Shown here one piece after another: positions 8,971-16,381 of a stretch of 64,000 bases of DNA. This DNA comes from Phenylobacterium sp. (lineage in GTDB: Bacteria; Pseudomonadota; Alphaproteobacteria; Caulobacterales; Caulobacteraceae): contig NZ_JAUXVZ010000032.1 of the NCBI RefSeq assembly GCF_030680185.1, forward strand, positions 1-64,000, given 5' to 3'. Below the pieces are notes generated by a model. It saw only the letters and a program-made list of their open reading frames with translations. It did not search any database and was not told where the DNA came from. A program made the translations under genes and the position numbers. The first letter of the stretch is position 1, and each line of letters opens with the position of its first letter.

Positions 8971-9246
8971 TCAGTTTGCAGGAGCGGGGTTCTGGTTGTC
9001 CGGGGCCGGGTTCTGGATCGGCGCGGGCGCATCCTGCTGGAAGGTCGTGGCGTCCGTGGTTTGTCGGCCGGCGTGCGGCTCAACCTCGGCCAGATCGTCG
9101 GCGCGGAACAGCCAGGCGCTGATCAGCGCAATGCCGGCCAAGGCGGTCGAGACCACGAGAACAAGCAGCACGGGTTTGCCCAGCGCGCCCTGTCGGGCAG
9201 GGGTCGCCGGCAATTTGGTTTCTGGATTGGCGGGGGAGTCAGCCAC
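8971..9246 (-). CDS. single-TM hypothetical protein with Pro/Gln/Asn-rich tail
   Basis: GTG start with AGGAG; TM segment VLLVLVVSTALAGIALISAWLF; tail QQDAPAPIQNPAPDNQNPAPAN. Confidence 0.6.
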   Translation of the reverse strand: MADSPANPETKLPATPARQGALGKPVLLVLVVSTALAGIALISAWLFRADDLAEVEPHAGRQTTDATTFQQDAPAPIQNPAPDNQNPAPAN

Positions 9247-9262
9247 GGGGCTCTCCTATTCT

Positions 9263-9457
9263 TTATGTGTTGAAGATGCTGGCGGGGACGACGGGCGCAT
9301 CGGCCTGGGCCGTCATGCCGCTCAGAAGCGCGATGGCGCTGGCCATCGCTGCGATGGAAACCACCGCCATGAGGCGGCTCTGGCGCGCCTGGTCGCGGTG
9401 CGAAAGCGTGGCGGCCCGGGACGAACCGGTCTGCGCAGCTTCACTTCGTCTGATCAT
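9263..9457 (-). CDS. small single-TM hypothetical protein
   Basis: 64-aa ORF MIRRSEAAQTGSSRAATLSHRDQARQSRLMAVVSIAAMASAIALLSGMTAQADAPVVPASIFNT behind a SigT-type promoter. Confidence 0.6.
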   Translation of the reverse strand: MIRRSEAAQTGSSRAATLSHRDQARQSRLMAVVSIAAMASAIALLSGMTAQADAPVVPASIFNT

Positions 9458-9508
9458 GTCCTGCCCCTTCCATGGTCGCGCGAAGCCTGTGCTTCGCCTC
9501 ACCAGATC

Positions 9509-9533
9509 AACGCAGGGGGTGCGGGGGCGTTCC
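9509..9533 (-). promoter_or_regulatory. EcfG/SigT-type promoter for 9457-8971 gene pair
   Basis: GGAAC-N16-CGTT on minus strand (plus: AACG 9509-9512, GTTCC 9529-9533). Confidence 0.72.
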
Positions 9534-9612
9534 TCGAATGGCGCCGCTTGTGGCGCTCGTTTTCCTCTGACCCGGTTTGGGCGGGGAGAATGAAAAAAAT
9601 CGATGTCGGGCG

Positions 9613-9637
9613 GGAACGGAGGTCGGCGCGCCGAGTT
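9613..9637 (+). promoter_or_regulatory. near-consensus EcfG/SigT promoter for candidate sRNA
   Basis: GGAAC (9613-9617)-N16-AGTT (9634-9637). Confidence 0.55.
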
Positions 9638-9641
9638 TATT

Positions 9642-9767
9642 ATCCTGCGGAGGCGGCGACGCCCCCCCCGACTTGAGGCTGGCCTCCCAAGGCTGGCCTG
9701 CCGCCTCCGCACCCCCCTTTTTCTCGATAATGCCACTCGGCGGATCTCCTGAGATCCGCCTTTCCTT
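9642..9767 (+). ncRNA. gsrN: candidate GsrN-like general stress response sRNA
   Basis: 12-bp stem TGCGGAGGCGGC (9646-9657)/GCCGCCTCCGCA (9700-9711) enclosing a C8 tract, then terminator hairpin GGCGGATCTCCTGAGATCCGCC + TTTCCTTT; no CDS; GSR locus; SigT-like promoter. Confidence 0.6.
9739..9767 (+). terminator. intrinsic terminator of candidate sRNA
   Basis: GGCGGATCT-CCTG-AGATCCGCC followed by TTTCCTTT. Confidence 0.7.
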
Positions 9768-9830
9768 TGGCGTGCGGGCCTTTGGCGTGGGGGCCATGGG
9801 TGTAGGGCGGCTTTCGGCCGCCCTGGCGTC

Positions 9831-10322
9831 TCAGCTACTGGGCGCAGCCAGACGCAGGACAATGTCGACCCGGCGGCGCATGGGTTGGGCCAGTCCCTCA
9901 GGCGTCACGGCGCCGGCGTCACCAGCGGCTTGCACATGAAACTGGGCGGCCGGCAGGCGGGCGGCGGCCAGGGCGGCCGTGACAGCCTTGGCGCGTTCCT
10001 GCGACAGGGCGAGGTTGGCGCTGGCCGAACCTGGCGCGTCAGCCAGTCCCAGCACATCCACGCGGGTGACCGTGCAGCCCTGCGCCTGATCGGCGGCCGC
10101 GCGGATCAGTTGTTCGGCGTCCGCCCCCAGATTGGCGGAATCAGCCTGGAAATAGATTTCGGCGCTCACATCGGCGCAACGGACGTCTTCCACGAGCGGC
10201 CGGTTTGGCCAGGCCTCGCAGCCGCCAAGCGCCAGCAGCGCCCCTAAGGTCACGATCCGCAGCCCAGATCCTTGCCGAACCATCATCTTGTTCACCCCAT
10301 TTGCGCGCCAGCCGCGCTTCAT
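9831..10322 (-). CDS. OmpA-family lipoprotein
   Basis: Lipobox ALGGCEAW and OmpA C-terminal domain (TRVDVLGLADAPGSASANLALSQERAKAVTAAL). Confidence 0.75.
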   Translation of the reverse strand: MKRGWRANGVNKMMVRQGSGLRIVTLGALLALGGCEAWPNRPLVEDVRCADVSAEIYFQADSANLGADAEQLIRAAADQAQGCTVTRVDVLGLADAPGSASANLALSQERAKAVTAALAAARLPAAQFHVQAAGDAGAVTPEGLAQPMRRRVDIVLRLAAPSS

Positions 10323-10343
10323 TATCTAGAGCCATAAACGAAA

Positions 10344-10380
10344 AGAGCGGCCAGGAGTCCTGGCCGCTCTCTTTCTTTGG
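10344..10380 (-). terminator. terminator of the glycine-zipper lipoprotein gene
   Basis: AGAGCGGCCAGG..CCTGGCCGCTCT palindrome with T tracts on both sides. Confidence 0.75.
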
Positions 10381-10395
10381 CGATCGCCGCGCTGA

Positions 10396-10740
10396 TCAAT
10401 AGCGGGGCTGGCCATCTTCCCAATAGTAGCGCTGGCTGGCCGAGTCGTAGAAGTAGTAGCGGCCGGCGCGCTCATCATAGTACTGGCGGCGATTGGGGAC
10501 ATTGGCGCCGCAGCCGCCGTCTTCCCGACAGCCCTTATAGGCGCCAGCCGCGCCGCCAGCGACAGCGCCGATGGCCGCGCCAGTGGCCGCGCTGCCCGAT
10601 CCGACATTGTTGCCGATCACGGCGCCGGCGAGGGCGCCCAGGGCCGCGCCGCCCGCGGCGTTGCGTTCCACAGTTCCGGTTGAGGTGCAGGCTGCGGCCA
10701 GCAGGCCCGCGCCCGCGACAGCAATCAGAGACTTCATCAT
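10396..10740 (-). CDS. glycine-zipper lipoprotein
   Basis: Lipobox LLAAAC; glycine zipper GGAALGALAGAVIGNNVGSGSAATGAAIGAVAGGAAGA; Tyr-rich C terminus. Confidence 0.75.
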   Translation of the reverse strand: MMKSLIAVAGAGLLAAACTSTGTVERNAAGGAALGALAGAVIGNNVGSGSAATGAAIGAVAGGAAGAYKGCREDGGCGANVPNRRQYYDERAGRYYFYDSASQRYYWEDGQPRY

Positions 10741-10773
10741 TTCAGGCTCTCCTTGAGCTTGTGCCAGACATCA

Positions 10774-10799
10774 AACGCCGGTCCTCTTGGTCAGGTTCC
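10774..10799 (-). promoter_or_regulatory. EcfG/SigT-type promoter for glycine-zipper lipoprotein
   Basis: GGAAC-N17-CGTT on minus strand (plus: AACG 10774-10777, GTTCC 10795-10799). Confidence 0.75.
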
Positions 10800-10841
10800 C
10801 GACCATCAGGCTCCGCTTAGTCATCGCCGCGGCCAAGGGTG

Positions 10842-10866
10842 GGAACCGGCGTCGGCGCCCGCCGTT
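10842..10866 (+). promoter_or_regulatory. EcfG/SigT-type promoter for 10901-13016 operon
   Basis: GGAAC (10842-10846)-N16-CGTT (10863-10866). Confidence 0.75.
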
Positions 10867-10900
10867 AGCTTGACCGCAGATAAACAATGGAGCGCCCAGA

Positions 10901-11308
10901 ATGTGGCCTCGATTTGGACGACGTGACCGCGACGGCATTCCTGCTGAAGCTATCGAGCCGATGGTGGTGGATCCGCGGGATCTGGAACGGGCCTATGAGC
11001 GGGGCCTGGCGGAGGGCCGGCGCGAAGAACGTCGCCGCCACAGCCATCCGATTCGCAATCTGATGATCGGCGTGGTGGTTCTGGCAGGCGGCGTCGTTCT
11101 CGGCGTGGCGGCCTGGTACGGCTCGTTTGGCGAGGGCGGCAGGGTCGTCGATCAGAAACTGGCGGTGGCCGCTGACCGCGCCGAGCCGGCCTTGCGCGCC
11201 GCCGCAGACGACGCCGGCGCAGCCCTCAGCGGGGCCGGCCGCGATCTCCAGACCAATACCGACCCCTCGACGGCGGCCGAGCCTGCCCCGTCTGACCAAG
11301 ACCTTTAG
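10901..11308 (+). CDS. single-TM hypothetical protein
   Basis: TM segment LMIGVVVLAGGVVLGVAAWYG; Ala-rich soluble tail. Confidence 0.65.
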   Translation: MWPRFGRRDRDGIPAEAIEPMVVDPRDLERAYERGLAEGRREERRRHSHPIRNLMIGVVVLAGGVVLGVAAWYGSFGEGGRVVDQKLAVAADRAEPALRAAADDAGAALSGAGRDLQTNTDPSTAAEPAPSDQDL

Positions 11309-11316
11309 GCGCGACG

Positions 11317-12237
11317 GTGATCAAGGGTGTTCGGAAGATCGAGGTCGTCCTCAATCTCGCCTCAGGCAGCGTCTCGAAGAACGCCCCTGACGAGGCCACG
11401 GACATCCTGTCACGCTATGACGTGACATCCCGCGTCTGCGCCTCGTCCTCGGGCGATCTGGAATCCTGCCTGCGCAGCGCGCTGGACGCAGGGCCGGACC
11501 TCCTTGCGGTGGTCGCCGGCGATGGCACGGCGCGGAGCGCGGCGGAGATGTGCGGGCCCGAGGGACCGCTGTTCGCGCCCCTGGCAGGGGGCACCATGAA
11601 CATGCTGCCCCACGCCATCTATGGCGCCCGGCCGTGGCAGGAGGCGCTGGTCGATATTCTCGACAATGGTGTCGAACGGCCCCTGGCCGGCGGCACGGTG
11701 GACGGCAAGCTGTTCCTGGTGGCCGCCATCCTCGGCGCGCCAGCCCTGTGGGCGCCGGCGCGCGAGGCCATGCGCGAGGGCAAGGCGCGACTGGCTATCG
11801 AACGGGCGCGCACCGCCTGGTCCCGGGCCTTCTCGGGCCGGCTCCGCTACGTCATCGGCGACGGTCAGCGGGAGAAGGGCGAGGCCGTCATCTTCATGTG
11901 CCCGACCGCCAGCCGCAGCCTGGCCGATGACGAGCAAGCCTTGGAGGCCGCCGGTCTCGACCTGCATGGGGCCATGGAAGCCTTTCGACTTGGCCTCCAT
12001 GCGGCGGTTGGCGACTGGCGCGACGATCCGGCGGTGGATCTGGGCCTGTGCCGGAAGGCCCGCGTATGGGCCGCCCGGGGCATCCCGGCGCTCCTCGACG
12101 GCGAAAGCGTGCAACTGGGGCCCCTGGCCGAGGTGGCCTTCGTGCCGCACGTGGCCCGTGTCCTGGCGCCGCCGGACGAGCCGGCCGGGGCCGAGAGGGA
12201 TGTGGCCGCCAGTGTGCTGAACCCGGACGCCGCATGA
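11317..12237 (+). CDS. diacylglycerol kinase family protein
   Basis: VVLNLASGSVSKNA...LLAVVAGDGTARSAAEMCGPEGPLFAPLAGGTMNMLPHAIYG matches the DAGK catalytic motif GGDGT/PxGTxN. Confidence 0.82.
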   Translation: MIKGVRKIEVVLNLASGSVSKNAPDEATDILSRYDVTSRVCASSSGDLESCLRSALDAGPDLLAVVAGDGTARSAAEMCGPEGPLFAPLAGGTMNMLPHAIYGARPWQEALVDILDNGVERPLAGGTVDGKLFLVAAILGAPALWAPAREAMREGKARLAIERARTAWSRAFSGRLRYVIGDGQREKGEAVIFMCPTASRSLADDEQALEAAGLDLHGAMEAFRLGLHAAVGDWRDDPAVDLGLCRKARVWAARGIPALLDGESVQLGPLAEVAFVPHVARVLAPPDEPAGAERDVAASVLNPDAA

Positions 12238-13016
12238 TCCGTATCGCCCAGCTGTCCGATGTCCATTTCGGTGACGAGAACCGGCCCGCCGTCGAGGCGG
12301 CTACCGAGATGATTCAGGCCGATCCGCCCGATCTCACCCTGATCACGGGCGACATCACCCGGTTTGCAGAGGTCGCCGAGCTCGAAGCGGCCAAGGCGTG
12401 GATGGAAACCCTGCCGCGCCCCTGGCTGGTGACGCCCGGCAACCATGACGCGCCCTATCTGGCCTGGATCGAACGGATCTTTGCGCCCTTCTCGCGGTTC
12501 GAGCGGATCATCGGGCCGGCCTGGAGCCAGGCGCACCTGGATGACCACGTGGCCGTGGCTGGCATCAACACCGCCCGCGGCGCCCAGTGGCGGCTGAACT
12601 GGTCCAAGGGCCAGATCGCCCGCAGCCAGGTTCGTGAGGCGGTCAGCTTCCTCGATGGCGCTTCGCCAGCTCACCTCCGGATCGTTGCGGTTCATCACCC
12701 CCTGACCGAGATGATCGGCGGCCCCATGACGGCCAAGGTCTGGGGTGGGGTGGACGCCGCCAGGGCGTTCAGCGAAGCGCGGGTGGATCTGGTTCTGTCA
12801 GGACATGTCCACGCGCCCTTCGCCCTGCCCTATGCTTTTGGGGATGGGCGGACCTATGCGATCGGCTGCGGCACGCTGTCCGTGCGCGAGCGGGGCATAC
12901 CGGCCAGCTTCAACATGATCGAGGCGGACGAAGAGGCGGTCCGGATCAAGGCCTTGACCTGGTCCGGCTCGCGTTTCGAGGCGCACCGGACGTGGTCCCT
13001 GGACAGGCGGCGCTAG
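12234..13016 (+). CDS. calcineurin-like metallophosphoesterase
   Basis: IAQLSDVHFGD, LTLITGDITRFAE, VTPGNHD, LSGHVHAPF metallophosphoesterase motifs; ATGA overlap with the upstream gene. Confidence 0.87.
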   Translation: MIRIAQLSDVHFGDENRPAVEAATEMIQADPPDLTLITGDITRFAEVAELEAAKAWMETLPRPWLVTPGNHDAPYLAWIERIFAPFSRFERIIGPAWSQAHLDDHVAVAGINTARGAQWRLNWSKGQIARSQVREAVSFLDGASPAHLRIVAVHHPLTEMIGGPMTAKVWGGVDAARAFSEARVDLVLSGHVHAPFALPYAFGDGRTYAIGCGTLSVRERGIPASFNMIEADEEAVRIKALTWSGSRFEAHRTWSLDRRR

Positions 13017-13056
13017 AGCGCGTTCCGATACCCGGCTATCGGGACGAAACGCGCTC
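13016..13056. repeat. interspersed palindromic repeat, copy 2
   Basis: GAGCGCGTTCCGATACCCGGCTATCGGGACGAAACGCGCTC; matches copy 1 at 4679-4725. Confidence 0.75.
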
Positions 13057-13064
13057 AAGACTGC

Positions 13065-13235
13065 CTAGACGCGCCGGCCGCGCACCATGTGCATGATGGC
13101 CGAGACGGCGAACAGCACCAGAAAGACGAAGAAGAGAATCTTGGCGATGCCGACGGCGGCGCCGGCGATCGAGGTAAATCCAAGCACGCCGGCAATCAGG
13201 GCGACCACCAGGAAGACAAGAGCCCAGCTCAACAT
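13065..13235 (-). CDS. DUF1328 family small membrane protein (second copy)
   Basis: [56 protein letters not shown]. Confidence 0.88.
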   Translation of the reverse strand: MLSWALVFLVVALIAGVLGFTSIAGAAVGIAKILFFVFLVLFAVSAIMHMVRGRRV

Positions 13236-13266
13236 TTCCACGTTTCTCCAAAGAGGCGACCGCGCC

Positions 13267-13306
13267 GCCAAAGAAAAATCCCGCGACCTGAAGGGCCGCG
13301 GGATTT
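13267..13306 (-). terminator. terminator hairpin downstream of sodB
   Basis: AAATCCCGCG...CGCGGGATTT with TTTTTCTTT on minus strand. Confidence 0.75.
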
Positions 13307-13307
13307 C

Positions 13308-13332
13308 AACGTGCTTGACTGTAAGCTGTTCC
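13308..13332 (-). promoter_or_regulatory. EcfG/SigT-type promoter for DUF1328 gene 2
   Basis: GGAAC-N16-CGTT on minus strand (plus: AACG 13308-13311, GTTCC 13328-13332). Confidence 0.72.
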
Positions 13333-13342
13333 CAGCCCGTGA

Positions 13343-13981
13343 TTAGTTCACCGGCGCTGGGTGGCGCCAGGCCTGGCCCTTGCCGCGGGCGGCGTCGTAC
13401 TGGGCGGCCGCGAAGGTCCAGTGGGGGAGGTTGTCGAACCAGGCCTCCACGAAGGCCTTCCGGTCGTTCTGGTGATCCAGATAATAGGCATGTTCCCACA
13501 CGTCGCAGGTCAGCAGCGGCGTCAGGCCCTGATGGGTCAGCAGATCGTCGGCGTCATGGGTGGATAGCACCTTCAGCTTGTCGCCCTCGGCGGCGAGCCA
13601 GCCCCAGCCCGAGGCGAAATGGTTCACCGACTCGGTGACGAAGGCCTCCTTGAGCTTGTCCAGGCCGCCGAAGTCACGGTCGATGGCGGCGGCCAGATCG
13701 CCCTGGGGCGTCTGCTTCTCGCCGATCATGCAGGTCCAGAAGAAGGTGTGGTTGTAGGTCTGGGCCGCGTTGTTGAAGAGCTTCTTCTTGGCCGGATCGC
13801 CCGCGGCGGCCTTGACCACCTCTTCGAGGCTGGCCGGGCTTTCGCCGGCGGCCTTCAGCAGGTCGTTGAGGGTGTCCACGTACTTCGCGTGGTGCTTGTC
13901 GTGGTGATAGCCCATGGTTTCGGCGGAGATCACCGGCGACAGGGCGTCGTAGGCGTAGGGCAGGTCGGGGAGCTTGAACAT
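13343..13981 (-). CDS. sodB: superoxide dismutase (Fe/Mn type)
   Basis: [58 protein letters not shown]. Confidence 0.95.
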   Translation of the reverse strand: MFKLPDLPYAYDALSPVISAETMGYHHDKHHAKYVDTLNDLLKAAGESPASLEEVVKAAAGDPAKKKLFNNAAQTYNHTFFWTCMIGEKQTPQGDLAAAIDRDFGGLDKLKEAFVTESVNHFASGWGWLAAEGDKLKVLSTHDADDLLTHQGLTPLLTCDVWEHAYYLDHQNDRKAFVEAWFDNLPHWTFAAAQYDAARGKGQAWRHPAPVN

Positions 13982-14083
13982 GGCGGTCCTTGGGGTCGAA
14001 GTTTAGTCACGTGAAGCGACGCGCCCCCTTGAGGGACGCGCCTGTCGAGCTTCGATTGCGGTCCCTTGGCGGGATGCGCAAAG

Positions 14084-14479
14084 CTAGTGTCGGCCTGCCG
14101 TACGGCCAGCGAGGAATGCGCTGAGGGCCGCGGCGATCACCTTCGGGTTTCTCACCGCCAGAGTGCCGGCCGTCAGCACCGCCAGAAGCCCGGCGGCGCC
14201 GGCCGCCAGCGGATGCTGGCGCGCCAGATCGAAGGCCCGAGCCGTGAGGCTGTCGTCATCCTGCAGCACGGGCAAGGTCGGACCCTTGCCGCGCACGGCG
14301 AACACAACGGCCCCGAGAAGCAGGCCGGTGACCAGCGCCAGGACCCCGGCGGCTCCGGCCGGCCCCAGGGGCCCTGCCAGCACAGCGAACAGGGCAAAAC
14401 CAGCTGCGCTCACGCACAGCATGGTCAATGCCCAGATTGCGGCGAGGCCGATGACGGCGGTGAGCGCCTTTTCGATCAA
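14084..14479 (-). CDS. multi-TM hypothetical protein (holin III-like)
   Basis: Two long hydrophobic hairpins; overlaps the DUF883-like gene by 4 nt (ATGA). Confidence 0.65.
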   Translation of the reverse strand: MIEKALTAVIGLAAIWALTMLCVSAAGFALFAVLAGPLGPAGAAGVLALVTGLLLGAVVFAVRGKGPTLPVLQDDDSLTARAFDLARQHPLAAGAAGLLAVLTAGTLAVRNPKVIAAALSAFLAGRTAGRH

Positions 14480-14793
14480 CGGCGACCGCCGGCGAGCAAC
14501 AGCCCGATGACCACACCGACGCCGACGGCGACGCCGGTCGCGGCCAGGGGACGTTCACGCACATGTTCGACGACGTAGCGCTGCGCCTCTTCGATCTGCT
14601 CGCCCGCCGTGTCGGCATAGGCGCGCGACTGGGCGCGGATCTGTTCAACGCCCTCTTGCACGGCGCGTTCGAAATGCTTGGCGGCGTCGCGGAAGGTGCG
14701 CTGAGCGTCGTCAGCGAGCACCTGGGCGGAGTTGGCCGCGGAGCTGGCGGCCGCCTTGGCTTCGCTCGTGGCTCGGTCGGCAGCATTCGTCAT
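14476..14793 (-). CDS. DUF883/ElaB-YqjD-like membrane-anchored protein
   Basis: Amphipathic N-terminal helix and C-terminal RPLAATGVAVGVGVVIGLLLAGGRR tail anchor. Confidence 0.8.
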   Translation of the reverse strand: MTNAADRATSEAKAAASSAANSAQVLADDAQRTFRDAAKHFERAVQEGVEQIRAQSRAYADTAGEQIEEAQRYVVEHVRERPLAATGVAVGVGVVIGLLLAGGRR

Positions 14794-14847
14794 GAAGGTT
14801 CTCCACAGGTTCGAGGTCCCCGCACGCCTCGCACAGGGCTCTGCCTG

Positions 14848-14873
14848 AACGTGACATAGGCCAGGGCGGTTCC
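14848..14873 (-). promoter_or_regulatory. EcfG/SigT-type promoter for the DUF883-like operon
   Basis: GGAAC-N17-CGTT on minus strand (plus: AACG 14848-14851, GTTCC 14869-14873). Confidence 0.75.
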
Positions 14874-14959
14874 CGGTTCCAGGCCACCCTGGGTCAAAAC
14901 TTAGCAATACCTCCACAGTTCCTGTCGCTTCGGCACAATCGCGGCGCTAGGGTTGCCTC

Positions 14960-16378
14960 ATGGTCGCAGACGCAAGGCGCGCTCGCCTGGATATCGAGCA
15001 CCTCGAACTGGCTCTCCAGGCGGCAGGCCTTGGGGAATTCCAGTACGATGTGCCCGGCGACTTCTATGTGATCAGCGAGCGCATGGCGGCCATCACGGGC
15101 GGCGAGGCCGGCTATCTGCCGGCCGAGGGCGGCAAGGCGCTCTGGCCCCGTATCCACCCTGACGACTTTGAGGAAACCCTCGGCCAGATCCGCGCCGGGT
15201 TCGAGGCTCACGACCGCTATGAGATCGAGTGCCGGGCTGCCCCCCGCCCCGGCCTGCCTCAGGTCTGGCTCCGGGTCGTGGGCCAGAGAATCCGTGACGA
15301 CCACGGCGAGGTCCAGGGCGTCATTGGCATTGTCGAGGACATTACGGCCCGCAAGGTCGAGGAGGACCAGCGCCACGCCCTGATGGCCGAGATCGATCAC
15401 CGGGTGAAGAATGTGTTGGCCACCGTCCAGGCCCTGGCGGTGCAGACGGCGCGTCGGACATCGTCGATGGAGGGCTTTCTTCAGGCCTTTTCTGGCCGTT
15501 TGAAGTCGATGGGCTCGGCCAATGAGCTGTTGACGGCGGCCCGGTGGCGCGGGGCGGCCATCGATCATCTGGCCGCGGCCGAACTCGGGGGGCTCGCCCC
15601 TGGCCAGACCCGCTGGGAAGGCCCCGATCTGTTTCTCACGCCGCGCGCGGCCAACGCCCTGTCGCTGGCCTTGCATGAGCTGGCCACCAACGCCCTGAAG
15701 TATGGCGCCCTGTCGGTGGAGACCGGCCAGGTGCTGGTCTCCTGGAGAGAAACGCCGAACGGCGGCTTCATCCTCGACTGGACGGAGTCCGGCGGCCCGG
15801 TGGCCGCTCCGCCTCTGCGGACTGGGTTCGGGACCACGCTGCTCAGCCAGGTCACCGGGCGCGAGCTGAATGGAACCACCTCCCTGGAATTTCCCTCCAC
15901 CGGCGCCCGGGCCAGGCTCGAGGCCGGCCCCGCGGCCCTGGTGGCGCGCCCAGATACGGTGCCTGAGGCCCCGAGCCGGCGCAGCGCAGAAACCGCCGCG
16001 GGCCCGGCCGGCCCGGTGGACCTGGCGGGCGCCCGGGTGCTGATCGTCGAGGACGCCGCGCTTCTGGCCATGGAGCTCGAGACCGGCCTGTCGGAGGCCG
16101 GCGCCATCGTCATCGGGCCCGCCTACGAACTGGAAGAGGCTCTGGCTCTGATGGACCAGCAGATCGACGCCGCGGTCCTCGACGCCAATCTCAACGGCCT
16201 GTCGGTCAGCCCGGTGGCCGACATCCTGGCCGAGCGCGGCGTGCCCTTCGTGTTCGCCACCGGCTATGGCGACGCGGGCGGAGCGCCCAGCGGCTTCGGC
16301 GCGCCGGTGATCCGCAAACCCTATGATGTGACCCAGGTCACGGCCGCTGTGGCCGACCTGCTACGCCCCCAAGTCTAG
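14960..16378 (+). CDS. PAS-HWE histidine kinase with C-terminal FAT GUY-type receiver domain
   Basis: H-box MAEIDHRVKNVLATVQALAVQT; ATPase LALHELATNALKYGAL; receiver ARVLIVEDAALLAMELE...AVLDANLNG...VPFVFATGYGD...IRKPYD. Confidence 0.88.
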   Translation: MVADARRARLDIEHLELALQAAGLGEFQYDVPGDFYVISERMAAITGGEAGYLPAEGGKALWPRIHPDDFEETLGQIRAGFEAHDRYEIECRAAPRPGLPQVWLRVVGQRIRDDHGEVQGVIGIVEDITARKVEEDQRHALMAEIDHRVKNVLATVQALAVQTARRTSSMEGFLQAFSGRLKSMGSANELLTAARWRGAAIDHLAAAELGGLAPGQTRWEGPDLFLTPRAANALSLALHELATNALKYGALSVETGQVLVSWRETPNGGFILDWTESGGPVAAPPLRTGFGTTLLSQVTGRELNGTTSLEFPSTGARARLEAGPAALVARPDTVPEAPSRRSAETAAGPAGPVDLAGARVLIVEDAALLAMELETGLSEAGAIVIGPAYELEEALALMDQQIDAAVLDANLNGLSVSPVADILAERGVPFVFATGYGDAGGAPSGFGAPVIRKPYDVTQVTAAVADLLRPQV

Positions 16379-16381
16379 GGC

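Noticed and set aside
9507-9939. ORFs on both strands across the candidate sRNA
   Set aside because: Overlap strong stem-loops and a terminator, no RBS or domain; better explained by a noncoding RNA.
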